A program made the position numbers and the translations under genes. Below the pieces are notes generated by a model. It was not told the origin of the DNA and did no database searches. It saw only the letters and a list, made by a program, of their open reading frames with translations. A DNA stretch of 64,000 nucleotides from positions 2,418,001-2,482,000 of the forward strand of contig NZ_CP046973.1 in NCBI RefSeq assembly GCF_009792235.1, in the 5' to 3' direction. Positions within the stretch are counted from its first letter, which is position 1, and each line of letters starts with the position of its first letter. The stretch comes from Microcystis aeruginosa FD4. Its GTDB lineage: Bacteria > Cyanobacteriota > Cyanobacteriia > Cyanobacteriales > Microcystaceae. This document shows, one piece after another, positions 8,674-16,793 of the stretch.

Positions 8674-10027
8674 CCGGGCCGCCGAATCGGGATAGCGATA
8701 GGTGGGGATACCCTGCTGATTTAATAACGCTACCCCCTCTGTAATGCCCTCCCCCCCCCATCAAACTTGCTAAAATGGGTTTTTTAGTCTTTTGAGCAAT
8801 TGAGGCAATGCTAAGGGCAATTTCTCGCAGATCGGTGTTAAAGCGAGGCGAGAGAATCATCAACACCGCATCGGTATGAGCATCCGCTAAAGCGATCTCT
8901 AGGGCGCGAGCGTAGCTATCGGGATCGCTGCTGCGACGCAGATCGATGGGATTTTGTGGGACAATATCCGCCGGAAAAAGAGGAGCTAGTTGCGCGATCG
9001 TTGCGGGGGTAAGGGTTGCCAGTTGTCCATCTTCCGCCAGTAAAGCCGAGGCCGCTAAAAGAGCGGGAGCAACACCATTGCTGATGATTGTCAAGCGTTT
9101 TCCCCGGGGAAATCGGGGAATTTTCCCTAAAACTTGCGTGATATTCAAGAGATCGGCCATTCTTTGTACTTCCACGATGCCAGAGCGAGCAAAGGCAGCG
9201 GAGAGAGTTAGTTGATCGCTGGTCAATTTGCCAGCACGGGAAAGATAAGTGGGGTCAAAGTCGGTACTGTGGCGACTAATGGCGATAATTGGTTTATTTA
9301 GGGCAACTTCTCGGGCCGAGGACAGAAAAGAGCGGGCATTATTCAGGGATTCCAAGTAGATAACGATGCTTTTGGTTTGGGGATCGTCTCCTAAATAATA
9401 GAGTAATTCGCCCCAATCCACATCTAAAAGGACTCCGAGGGAGATAAAGTGACTAAAACCGACATTTTCGCTTAAACTCCAATCAAGCACGGCAGCAGCG
9501 ATCGCACCACTTTGACTAATCAGGGCAATTGAACCGGTTTTCGGCAGGATGGGGGAAAAGGTGGCGTTAAGATTTTGGCTTATATTGCAGATTCCTGAGC
9601 TATGGGGACCGATGATGCGTAATTTTTGACCAGCGATCGCTTTAATTTCCCTGAGTAAATTTTCCCCCATCTGGCCAGTTTCCCGAAAACCCGTGGAGAG
9701 AATCAGGGCGCATTTAACCTGTTTTTCGACAGATTGGGCGATAATAGCGGGAATTTCTGGAGCGGGAGCGGTGATAATTACCAGATCGATCGCCGCCTGG
9801 ATATCCTGTAAACTGCCATAGGTGGGAAGATCGAGCCGGTTTTCGGGGTGAGGATTAACTAGATAAATGCGGTGCTGACCGGGATTATCATGGAGATTAT
9901 TTAAAAGAGTGCGATCAAGTTGGGGATTTTGGCCATTAAATCCCACCACAGCGATGGTTTTTGGCTCAAAAAAGGCTCTTATGGTTTGATGTTCGCCACC
10001 ACGAGCATCTAAGATGGAATTTAACAT
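8666..10027 (-). CDS. Acyl-CoA synthetase, CoA-binding half (5' part of a split gene)
   Basis: This frame begins ILDARGGEHQTIRAFFEPKTIAVVG and carries a CoA-binding Rossmann domain followed by succinyl-CoA-ligase-like domains. Visible motifs are IIGPHSSGICN, SGAIAAAVLDW, VIYLESLNNARSF and LTIISNGVAPALLAASAL, with FPADIVPQNPIDLR near the end. After ASLMGG the translation turns into an unrelated glycine/serine tail because the minus strand has nine G where eight keep the frame. In the correct frame the text continues EGITEGVALLNQQG and runs into the 7318-8673 product. The joined protein would form acyl-CoA with ATP turnover and may acetylate proteins. Confidence 0.85.
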   Translation of the reverse strand: MLNSILDARGGEHQTIRAFFEPKTIAVVGFNGQNPQLDRTLLNNLHDNPGQHRIYLVNPHPENRLDLPTYGSLQDIQAAIDLVIITAPAPEIPAIIAQSVEKQVKCALILSTGFRETGQMGENLLREIKAIAGQKLRIIGPHSSGICNISQNLNATFSPILPKTGSIALISQSGAIAAAVLDWSLSENVGFSHFISLGVLLDVDWGELLYYLGDDPQTKSIVIYLESLNNARSFLSSAREVALNKPIIAISRHSTDFDPTYLSRAGKLTSDQLTLSAAFARSGIVEVQRMADLLNITQVLGKIPRFPRGKRLTIISNGVAPALLAASALLAEDGQLATLTPATIAQLAPLFPADIVPQNPIDLRRSSDPDSYARALEIALADAHTDAVLMILSPRFNTDLREIALSIASIAQKTKKPILASLMGGGGHYRGGSVIKSAGYPHLSLSRFGGPGV

Positions 10028-10056
10028 AAGTGGGTGGAATTAAATATAAGATCAAC

Positions 10057-10122
10057 GTAGGTTGGGTTGAAGCATGAAACCCAACGCCCGCATGGGTTAC
10101 GAAGTGCGCTAACCCATCCTAC
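10057..10122. repeat. GTAGGTTGGGTT-type dispersed palindromic repeat
   Basis: The ends GTAGGTTGGGTT and AACCCATCCTAC are imperfect inverted repeats around a 40-base core that itself has the GGGTT/AACCC pairing. A degenerate relative (TGTTGGGTTTCGTGCCTCAACCCAACCTACAAG) lies around 49359-49392. Such repeats are common between genes in bloom-forming cyanobacteria. No coding function is visible. Confidence 0.6.
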
Positions 10123-10289
10123 AAGTAATTGTGCCTCCCTACTTAAGTAGGCTAGGAGGTATTTAAACCGGTTAGGGACTTGCGCTTTGATAATACCATT
10201 TTTCTTTATTCGCGTCACAACGAATGCAGGCTTGGCAAGCATTCGAGCGTGGATGTCTGTCATGGATTTAGAAATTTGGTATAATGTAC

Positions 10290-10365
10290 CTTTTGGGCGA
10301 ACGCAGTTCGCCCCTACATTGTGGACAAAATCCGTTACTGTAGGGGCGCAAAGCTTGCGCCCTCC
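10290..10365. repeat. Pair of short GC-rich palindromes
   Basis: GGGCGAACGCAGTTCGCCC and GGGCGCAAAGCTTGCGCCC lie about 30 bases apart in the gap between the acyl-CoA synthetase gene and gcvH. Both can form stable hairpins with short loops. They look like dispersed repeats rather than terminators, since no T tract follows. Confidence 0.55.
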
Positions 10366-10424
10366 GCGCGCAGGGGGTTTGCTGATCACCCTAAGTAGGG
10401 GGAGAGCCTTCGAGAACCCCCTTC

Positions 10425-10528
10425 CAATAAGGGACTTGCGCTTTGATCCTGTGCCATCTGGCTAGTCTGATTCTTCTACAGAGCGATTTTCAAAGCTGGG
10501 ATATTATTCCCACGCAAGTCCCTTATTG
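10425..10528. mobile_element. MITE-like element, 104 bp, 16-bp perfect terminal inverted repeats
   Basis: CAATAAGGGACTTGCG at 10425-10440 is exactly inverted at 10513-10528. A further partial copy of one end plus adjacent bases (TAGGGACTTGCGCTTTGAT) occurs at about 10172-10190, so the element or its end is present twice in this gap. No coding capacity is visible. The rest of the gap (10028-10707) holds only repeats and the region upstream of gcvH. Confidence 0.7.
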
Positions 10529-10707
10529 TTCCAGTGTTCCGGTGTTCCCCGATCGACCTAGACCAATTCTAGCTGTTTAATCAGGCCTCGATCGGTGTAA
10601 TTAATTTTGTCTAGGTAGGGTTGGCAATAAAACAGCCCTAGCCGATGAACATTTTCCCCAAGAGATCTAGTAAACTATCTGATGCTGTAAATATTTAGAG
10701 ACAGACG

Positions 10708-11103
10708 ATGGAACTGGAATATCCCGAGGATTTGAGATACCTAGAAACCCACGAATACGTCAGACTCGAAGGTGAAATCGCTACCTTGGGAATTAGTGCT
10801 TTTGCCGTCGATCAATTGGGTGATATCGTGTTTCTGGAATTGCCCGAATTGGGAGAGGCGCTAGAATTAGGTAGTAGTTTCGGCACGATTGAATCGGTAA
10901 AAGCGGTAGAAGATCTTTATCCTCCCGTATCGGGAACCGTAGTTGATCGCAATCAAGCGATGATTGACTCCCCCGAATTAATTGCCGATGATCCCCACGG
11001 GGAGGGTTGGTTATTAAAAGTGCGGGTAGAAAATCCCGATAATGCCTTGGCTGATACCCTCTCCGCTAGTGAATACCGCGCCCAAGTAGCAGGGGAAAGT
11101 TAA
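10708..11103 (+). CDS. gcvH: Glycine cleavage system H protein
   Basis: At 131 residues this has the normal length of H protein. It carries the aminomethyl intermediate between the P, T and L proteins of glycine cleavage, which recovers photorespiratory glycine in cyanobacteria. The lipoyl domain is complete: LELPELGEALELGSSFGTIESVKAVEDLYPPVSG contains the lysine (in ESVKAV) that takes lipoic acid. NP and DPHGEGWLLKVRVENP follow near the C-terminus. It stands alone here: the other gcv genes are not in the window. A terminator hairpin at 11167 follows. Confidence 0.96.
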   Translation: MELEYPEDLRYLETHEYVRLEGEIATLGISAFAVDQLGDIVFLELPELGEALELGSSFGTIESVKAVEDLYPPVSGTVVDRNQAMIDSPELIADDPHGEGWLLKVRVENPDNALADTLSASEYRAQVAGES

Positions 11104-11166
11104 CTAATATTAACAACAGGGAGCCAGACCCTCACACTATCATAATCATAGAAAGAATTGAAAAAA

Positions 11167-11196
11167 CAGGAAGCGATCGAGTCTTCCTGATTTTTG
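11167..11196 (+). terminator. Rho-independent terminator after gcvH
   Basis: CAGGAAG (11167-11173) pairs with CTTCCTG (11183-11189) across a nine-base loop and is followed by ATTTTTG. It ends gcvH transcription. It also overlaps the TTG codon at 11194 that would be the earliest start of the next gene, so that start is unlikely. Confidence 0.75.
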
Positions 11197-11262
11197 TCTC
11201 TAAACCGTGCTGAGACGAAATTCTTGCCCGAATCGAGTCAGGTTTCACTATTTACCCAATCT

Positions 11263-12435
11263 ATGCTAAATCCTAATCTCGCGGCGATCGAACTTTCCAA
11301 AGAGGAGGTTCAACGCTACTCTCGACACATTATTCTGCCCGAAGTGGGCTTAGAAGGTCAAAAAAAACTAAAAGCCGCCAGTGTTCTCTGCATCGGCACC
11401 GGGGGACTCGGTTCCCCGCTTTTACTCTATCTAGCGGCGGCTGGCATCGGTAGAATCGGTATTGTTGACTTCGATATCGTCGATAGTTCCAATCTGCAAC
11501 GTCAAATTATTCACGGCACTTCCTGGGTAGGTAAACCGAAAATTGTTTCCGCTAAGGACAGAATTCTAGAAATTAACCCCTATTGTCAGGTGGATTTGTA
11601 CGAAACCCGCATAAGTTCCGAAAATGCCCTTGACATTTTAGCCCCCTATGATGTAGTCATCGACGGGACCGATAATTTCCCCACCCGTTATCTGACTAAT
11701 GATGCTTGTGTTCTTCTCGACAAACCCAACGTCTATGGCTCAATTTTCCGCTTTGAAGGACAAGCAACCGTTTTTAACTACCAAGGCGGTCCCAACTACC
11801 GCGATCTCTATCCCGAACCGCCACCACCGGGGATGGTTCCCTCCTGTGCCGAAGGCGGCGTTTTAGGGGTTTTACCCGGAGTAATCGGCACAATTCAAGC
11901 CACAGAAGCCATTAAAATTATCCTCGGCGCTCCGGATACCCTCAGTGGTCGTTTACTGCTCTACAATGCTTGGGAAATGAAATTCCGTGAGTTAAAATTG
12001 CGTCCGAATCCCATCCGTCCCGTCATTGAAAAACTAATTGATTACGAACAATTTTGCGGTATTCCGCAAGCGAAGGCACAAGAAGCAGCAGAACAGCAAA
12101 AAATGACAGAAATAACCGTAGTAGAGTTAAAAGCACTAATTGACAGCGAGGCCAATGATTACATTCTCATCGATGTGCGTAATCCCAACGAGTACCAAAT
12201 CGCTAATATCCCCAACTCGGTATTAATTCCCCTACCCGATATCGAAAATGGTTCGGCAATTCCCAAAATTAAGGAATTAGTCAACGGTTATCGTCTCATT
12301 GCCCATTGTAAGATGGGGGGACGTTCCGCTAAAGCCCTCGCTATCCTCAAAGAGGCAGGTATCGAAGGAATTAATGTCAAAGGTGGCATCAGCGCCTGGA
12401 GTCGCGAAGTCGATTCCTCTGTACCAGAATACTAA
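11263..12435 (+). CDS. moeB: Molybdopterin-synthase adenylyltransferase/sulfurtransferase (MoeB-rhodanese)
   Basis: The product is a 390-residue E1-like protein from the ATG at 11263. An upstream in-frame TTG at 11194 lies in the gcvH terminator and is rejected. The N-terminal ThiF/MoeB domain has RYSRHIILPEVG, the ATP loop GTGGLGSP, DGTDNFPTRYL and PSCAEGGVLGVLPG. The C-terminal 110 residues are a rhodanese domain with the active-site loop HCKMGGRS. The protein adenylates the C-terminus of a ubiquitin-like sulfur carrier (MoaD or ThiS type) and passes sulfur to it, for molybdopterin or thiamine/thio-modification pathways. The carrier is not encoded nearby, so the exact pathway is inferred from family membership. 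Confidence 0.9.
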   Translation: MLNPNLAAIELSKEEVQRYSRHIILPEVGLEGQKKLKAASVLCIGTGGLGSPLLLYLAAAGIGRIGIVDFDIVDSSNLQRQIIHGTSWVGKPKIVSAKDRILEINPYCQVDLYETRISSENALDILAPYDVVIDGTDNFPTRYLTNDACVLLDKPNVYGSIFRFEGQATVFNYQGGPNYRDLYPEPPPPGMVPSCAEGGVLGVLPGVIGTIQATEAIKIILGAPDTLSGRLLLYNAWEMKFRELKLRPNPIRPVIEKLIDYEQFCGIPQAKAQEAAEQQKMTEITVVELKALIDSEANDYILIDVRNPNEYQIANIPNSVLIPLPDIENGSAIPKIKELVNGYRLIAHCKMGGRSAKALAILKEAGIEGINVKGGISAWSREVDSSVPEY

Positions 12436-12447
12436 ACTTAGCAGTCA

Positions 12448-12536
12448 GCCTTATCAGTTATCGGTTATCAGTGATCAGTTATCAGATGCGAGTTTTTAGT
12501 TCACTGATTACTGATTACTGTTTACTGATAACTGAA
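12448..12536. repeat. CAGTTATCAGT-type short repeat cluster
   Basis: Overlapping copies of TTATCAGT, TGATCAGT and CTGATTACTG form a low-complexity segment between the moeB and Cys-repeat genes. The same heptamer-like unit recurs at 16590-16620, 20806-20860, 21040-21082, 22460-22650, 36400, 42310, 42445 and 55950. It is a dispersed short repeat typical of cyanobacterial intergenic DNA. Confidence 0.7.
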
Positions 12537-12607
12537 CAACCCCCATTGCCCTTGAATCTGTTAAGATCAAGCCCAGTTAGCCTTAAAATCTTCGGTGTGA
12601 GCAGACC

Positions 12608-13189
12608 ATGAAAAACCATATTAAAAAAATTGCTAGTTGGAGCGCGATCGCTACTATTTTCCTTGGCCTAGTAGAAATGAACCGAACAGCGATCGCATTT
12701 GGCAACAATAATCAATTTACTGGCTGTATCAGTCAGATTGTCGGCACGGGAGTCAGTCCCCAAGATGCTGCCAGTGCTTGTTCAGAAGCATTAATTCCCA
12801 AAGAATTATCCCGCTGTGTGGTGATGATTAAATCCAAAACCCCGATCGATGGTAATCTGGCTCTGCAAGCTTGTTTTCAAGTGCGTCGTCCCATCGACCT
12901 GGGTCACTGTGTGGTCGATATCCATCGCGCTGCCCCCTTGTTTGCCGCTAATTCCCCCAAACAAACGGAAACAGCCAAGGAACCCGATAAATTAGGGATT
13001 TCTACACAGATTTTGGATTCCTGTCGTCAAAGTTTATTACCCAGTCGCTTTTCCCAGTGCGTTATCGCTGTCAGTCGTGGTGTGGACAAAAATAACCCCT
13101 CCCAAGCTTTACAAACCTGTTTAAGTGCCGAGGATTTCCCCAGAGATCTATTCCCCAGTTATCCCCAAAATCAAGACCAGAGACCTTAA
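12608..13189 (+). CDS. Secreted Cys-repeat protein of unknown function
   Basis: The product is 193 residues with a basic start (KNHIKKIAS) and a hydrophobic stretch ending in ALA-like TAIA, consistent with a Sec signal peptide of about 30 residues. The mature part has eight cysteines arranged as repeats. Cys-x11-Cys-Val/Ile occurs three times (ACSEALIPKELSRCVV, ACFQVRRPIDLGHCVV, SCRQSLLPSRFSQCVI), with the linkers also ending A-x2-Cys. Paired disulfides in the periplasm are likely. I do not recognise a named family. Similar Cys-repeat secreted proteins occur in cyanobacteria. Neighbours give no functional hint. Confidence 0.75.
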   Translation: MKNHIKKIASWSAIATIFLGLVEMNRTAIAFGNNNQFTGCISQIVGTGVSPQDAASACSEALIPKELSRCVVMIKSKTPIDGNLALQACFQVRRPIDLGHCVVDIHRAAPLFAANSPKQTETAKEPDKLGISTQILDSCRQSLLPSRFSQCVIAVSRGVDKNNPSQALQTCLSAEDFPRDLFPSYPQNQDQRP

Positions 13190-13261
13190 TCAAGATTATT
13201 TCCACGAATGTTCCAGATTCCCTACCCAAACTCGTAGCGGGGTAGGGAGGGAATTAAAACT

Positions 13262-16015
13262 ATGCCTTTAAGTTGGAATGAAATTAAAAATCGCGCCATC
13301 GCTTTTCAAAAAGAGTGGCAAGGAGAGACTTCAGAAAAAGCAGAATCTCAATCTTTTTGGAATGAGTTTTTTCATGTCTTTGGCATTTCACGGCGTAGGG
13401 TAGCCAGTTTTGAGCAACCGATAAAAAAAGCAGATAATAAACAGGGTTTTATTGATTTACTCTGGAAAGGAACGATTTTAGTTGAGCATAAATCGAAAGG
13501 GAAAGATTTAGAAAAAGCCACACAACAAGCTAAGGATTATTTTCCCAATTTAAAGGAACATGAGTTACCGCGTTATATTTTAGTCTCGGATTTTCAACGG
13601 TTTAAATTATATGATTTAGATTCGGGCAATCAATGGGAATTTGAATTAAATAATTTTGTTGATAACGTTCATTTATTTGATTTTATTGCGGGTTACGAAA
13701 AGCGAGTTTATAAAGACGAAGATCCCGTCAATATTCAAGCGGCCGAGTTAATGGGAAAACTTCATGATTGCCTGAAAGAAATTGGTTATATGGGGCATGA
13801 TTTGGAAGTTTATCTAGTACGTTTATTATTTTGTTTATTTGCCGATGATACGGGTATTTTTAATCAGGGAATTTTCTGGGAATATATTGATCTACATACC
13901 AAAGAAGATGGCAGTGATTTGGCGATGCACATTGCTTCTATTTTTCAGATTTTGAATACACCAGAAGAAAAAAGATTAAAAAATCTCGATGAGAATTTAA
14001 CTCAATTTCCCTATGTAAATGGCAAGTTATTTGAGGAGTCGTTACCTTTAGCGGCTTTTGATAGCAAGATGCGAGTCATGTTATTAGAAGCTTGTGCTTT
14101 TGATTGGGGAAAAATTTCTCCTGCTATTTTTGGCTCTATGTTTCAAGCGGTAATGAATCCAAAAGAACGACGCAATTTAGGGGCGCATTATACCTCCGAG
14201 AAGAACATTCAAAAGGTGATTAAACCCTTATTTTTAGATGATTTACACAGAGAATTTGAGAAGATTAAAGGCAATCGCCATAAATTACTAGAATTTCACA
14301 AAAAGATTGCTAATTTATATTTTCTTGATCCTGCCTGTGGTTGCGGCAATTTTTTAATTATTACCTATCGTGAGTTACGGGATTTAGAGATTTTAGTATT
14401 ACAGGAATTAAATAAAACGGGACAGTTAGTAACAGATATTAGTACCATTATTCAGGTAGATGTTAATCAGTTTGCTGGTATTGAATACGATGAGTTTGCG
14501 GTAAGAGTTGCTGAGGTGGCGATGTGGTTAATTGATCATCAGATGAATATTAAGGTTAGTAATACTTTTGGTCAGTATTTTGTGCGTTTACCGTTGAAGA
14601 AAGCGGCAAAGATTGTTAATGGAAATGCTTTGCGGATTGATTGGGAGGAAGTTATATCAAAAGAGAAGCTCAATTTTATTTTAGGAAATCCTCCTTTTGT
14701 GGGGAAACAGTTACAAAATGCCCACCAAAAGGCTGACATGAATCATGTTTTAGGAGACGTTAAAGGAGCAGGTGTTTTAGATTATGTGACGGCATGGTAT
14801 ATTAAAGCAGCTGAATTTATTCAAAATAGTTTAATTCGTTGCGCTTTAGTTAGCACAAATTCTATTTCTCAGGGCGAACAAGTTGGGATTCTTTGGCAAG
14901 AGCTTTATCAAAAATATAAAATTAAAATTCATTTTGCCCATCGAACTTTTAGCTGGAGTAATGAAGCAAAAGGAAACGCCGCAGTTCATTGTGTTATTAT
15001 TGGTTTTGGTCTAGAAGATATTGACAATAAACGCATTTTTGATTATGCTGATATTAAAGGTGAACCAACAGAAAGAAGGGTTAAAAATATTAATCCATAT
15101 TTAACAGAGGGAAATGATTTAATCATTTTAAAGAAAATAAAACCTATTTGTAATGTGCCTGAAATGCTTAAAGGTAGCCAACCTACTGATGGTGGTAATC
15201 TTTTAATGACTAACGAAGAAAAAGAAGAGTATCTTAAACAAGAACCTGACGGCGAAAAATTTATTAAACCTTTTATTTCTGCTGATGAATTTCTGAATAA
15301 TAAAAGACGCTGGTGTTTTTGGTTAACAGAAATACAGCCTAAAGAATTGAAGCAGTTACCCCTATTATTAAAAAGAGTAGAAGCTGTTAAAGAAATGCGT
15401 TTAGCTAGTTCTAAGCCTGCAACAGTTAAATGGGCGCAGTTCCCAACATTATTTACTGAAAATAGGCAACCTGAAACTGATTATGTATTAGTACCTAGAG
15501 TTTCATCAGAAAATAGAAAATATATTCCGATGGGCTTTTTTAATAAAAACATAATAGTTAGTGATACCTGTATTGCAATTCCAAGTGGGAATATTTATCA
15601 TTTTGGTATCTTAACTTCAGAAATGCACATGACTTGGGTTAAATATGTTTGCGGACGATTAAAAAGTGATTACCGTTATTCAAACACCATCGTTTATAAT
15701 AACTACCCCTTTCCTGAAAATATCACCGACAAACAAAAACAAACCGTCGAAACTTGCGCTCAAGCTGTGCTAGATACAAGGGTAAAATATCCCGATAGTA
15801 GTCTTGCGGATTTATACGACCCTTTAACCATGCCTCCTGACCTGATCAAAGCTCACCAAAAACTTGACAAAGCCGTTGATTTGTGTTATCGTCCCCAACC
15901 TTTCACCAGTGAATTAAACCGTATTGAATACCTCTTTGAACTCTACGAAAAATTAACCGCTCCCCTACTCCCTACCAGCAAACAAAAACCCGCGAAAAGA
16001 AAAAATCCTCAATAA
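13262..16015 (+). CDS. MmeI-like type IIG/IIL restriction-modification enzyme
   Basis: One 917-residue chain combines nuclease and methyltransferase. At the N-terminus, GFIDLLWKGTILVEHKSKG contains Asp65 and Glu75-x-Lys77, the PD-(D/E)xK pattern of MmeI. A helical spacer follows to about residue 290. The adenine methyltransferase domain has FLDPACGCGNFL (SAM motif I, Asp356) and ILGNPPFVGK (motif IV NPPF, 476-479). The last 350 residues match the target-recognition and C-terminal helical parts. Enzymes of this type cut a fixed distance from the site and modify one strand, with no separate methylase needed, and none is next to it. The frame is intact, so it is probably active. The recognition sequence cannot be read from the gene. 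Confidence 0.88.
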   Translation: MPLSWNEIKNRAIAFQKEWQGETSEKAESQSFWNEFFHVFGISRRRVASFEQPIKKADNKQGFIDLLWKGTILVEHKSKGKDLEKATQQAKDYFPNLKEHELPRYILVSDFQRFKLYDLDSGNQWEFELNNFVDNVHLFDFIAGYEKRVYKDEDPVNIQAAELMGKLHDCLKEIGYMGHDLEVYLVRLLFCLFADDTGIFNQGIFWEYIDLHTKEDGSDLAMHIASIFQILNTPEEKRLKNLDENLTQFPYVNGKLFEESLPLAAFDSKMRVMLLEACAFDWGKISPAIFGSMFQAVMNPKERRNLGAHYTSEKNIQKVIKPLFLDDLHREFEKIKGNRHKLLEFHKKIANLYFLDPACGCGNFLIITYRELRDLEILVLQELNKTGQLVTDISTIIQVDVNQFAGIEYDEFAVRVAEVAMWLIDHQMNIKVSNTFGQYFVRLPLKKAAKIVNGNALRIDWEEVISKEKLNFILGNPPFVGKQLQNAHQKADMNHVLGDVKGAGVLDYVTAWYIKAAEFIQNSLIRCALVSTNSISQGEQVGILWQELYQKYKIKIHFAHRTFSWSNEAKGNAAVHCVIIGFGLEDIDNKRIFDYADIKGEPTERRVKNINPYLTEGNDLIILKKIKPICNVPEMLKGSQPTDGGNLLMTNEEKEEYLKQEPDGEKFIKPFISADEFLNNKRRWCFWLTEIQPKELKQLPLLLKRVEAVKEMRLASSKPATVKWAQFPTLFTENRQPETDYVLVPRVSSENRKYIPMGFFNKNIIVSDTCIAIPSGNIYHFGILTSEMHMTWVKYVCGRLKSDYRYSNTIVYNNYPFPENITDKQKQTVETCAQAVLDTRVKYPDSSLADLYDPLTMPPDLIKAHQKLDKAVDLCYRPQPFTSELNRIEYLFELYEKLTAPLLPTSKQKPAKRKNPQ

Positions 16016-16048
16016 CAGTCAACAGTGGAACAAACTGATATAATAAAA

Positions 16049-16207
16049 ATGCCAGTAAAAGATATTTATCATGATACCGTGAGAACTGCCCTAGAGAAAG
16101 AAGGCTAGACAATTACCCATGATCCACTAATTATTCGCTGGGGAAAACGATTAAAATTATTGATTTTTGACGAAATTGAGGAGGTTATTTTAAGATGGAT
16201 AGTTTAA
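16049..16207 (+). pseudogene. xisH relic with internal deletion and nonsense codon
   Basis: The frame opens MPVKDIYHDTVRTALEKEG, the conserved N-terminus of XisH. It then has TAG (16106-16108) where the family has Trp (TGG). After THDPLIIRWGKR it jumps directly to LKLLIFDEIEEVILRWIV, which is the extreme XisH C-terminus. About 80 central residues, including the nuclease-like core, are missing. The C-terminal end still overlaps the start of xisI, as in intact xisH-xisI pairs. XisH and XisI were first linked to heterocyst-specific excision of the fdxN element in Anabaena but are widespread in non-heterocystous strains. Confidence 0.85.
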
Positions 16208-16527
16208 AAATGAGACAAATTATTATTGAATCTCTGCGTTATTATGCAAACTTGCGCTATGCTACTGGTGAGGTAAACCGACTCCAAATTATTGACAAAG
16301 ACTCTGATAACTATCTAATTCTCTTAGAAGGTTGGGATAACCGCGAAAGAGTACATGGCTGTTTACTTCATTTACAAATTATTAACGGTAAAATCTGGAT
16401 ACAACCAGACGGAACTGAAGACGGTATTGCCGCTGATTTATTAGCCGCCGGTATTCCTGAGGAGCAAATTGTCCTTGTCTTTAAACCCGAACATATTCGA
16501 CCCTATACTGAATTTGCTCTAAAATAG
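16195..16527 (+). CDS. xisI: XisI-like protein (element excision controlling factor)
   Basis: At 110 residues the protein is full length for XisI. Family segments are visible: MRQIIIESLRYYA at the N-terminus, EVNRLQIIDKDSDNYLILLEGWDNRERVHGCLLHL in the middle, then GKIWIQPDGTEDGIAADLLAAGIPEEQIVLVFKPEHIRPYT. The start overlaps the xisH relic by 13 bases, preserving the ancestral operon junction. XisI normally works with XisH, so it is now an orphan unless another xisH acts in trans. Many cyanobacteria carry several such pairs. Confidence 0.9.
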   Translation: MDSLKMRQIIIESLRYYANLRYATGEVNRLQIIDKDSDNYLILLEGWDNRERVHGCLLHLQIINGKIWIQPDGTEDGIAADLLAAGIPEEQIVLVFKPEHIRPYTEFALK

Positions 16528-16641
16528 TACAGTAAAATGCCCTTGTATTTCTCTGTCTGACTTCTCACCTAATAACGGTTAACAGTGGAAAAAACTGATA
16601 ACTAATAACTGATAACTGAAGCTAGTTTCTACTTAGCCTAG

Positions 16642-16755
16642 GGCGTTGCTGAATCAAGCTCTGAATGCTAATTGTGCATCCTATCCACAAGTTAGCCTAG
16701 TCCTAGGTTTGAAAAATTGCCTAGAGGACAATTCCTACTTAAAATCAGCAACGCC
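16642..16755. mobile_element. MITE-like element A (114 bp, GGCGTTGCTGA ends)
   Basis: The element starts GGCGTTGCTGAATC and ends AAATCAGCAACGCC, giving 11-base inverted ends. A second full-length copy of the same length lies at 46852-46965, and a truncated one lies at 55045-55097 in the opposite orientation. All share the inner text GAATGCTAA(C/T)TGTGCAT with small differences. There is no coding function of its own. It probably uses ends of a transposase family not present here. Confidence 0.8.
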
Positions 16756-16793
16756 AAATTATCATCACCTAAACCACTTTCTAGCCTAATTAA

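Noticed and set aside
10021..10465. Overlapping ORFs on both strands between the acyl-CoA synthetase gene and gcvH
   Set aside because: They are translations of dispersed repeats and palindromes, with no conserved-looking sequence or ribosome-binding site.
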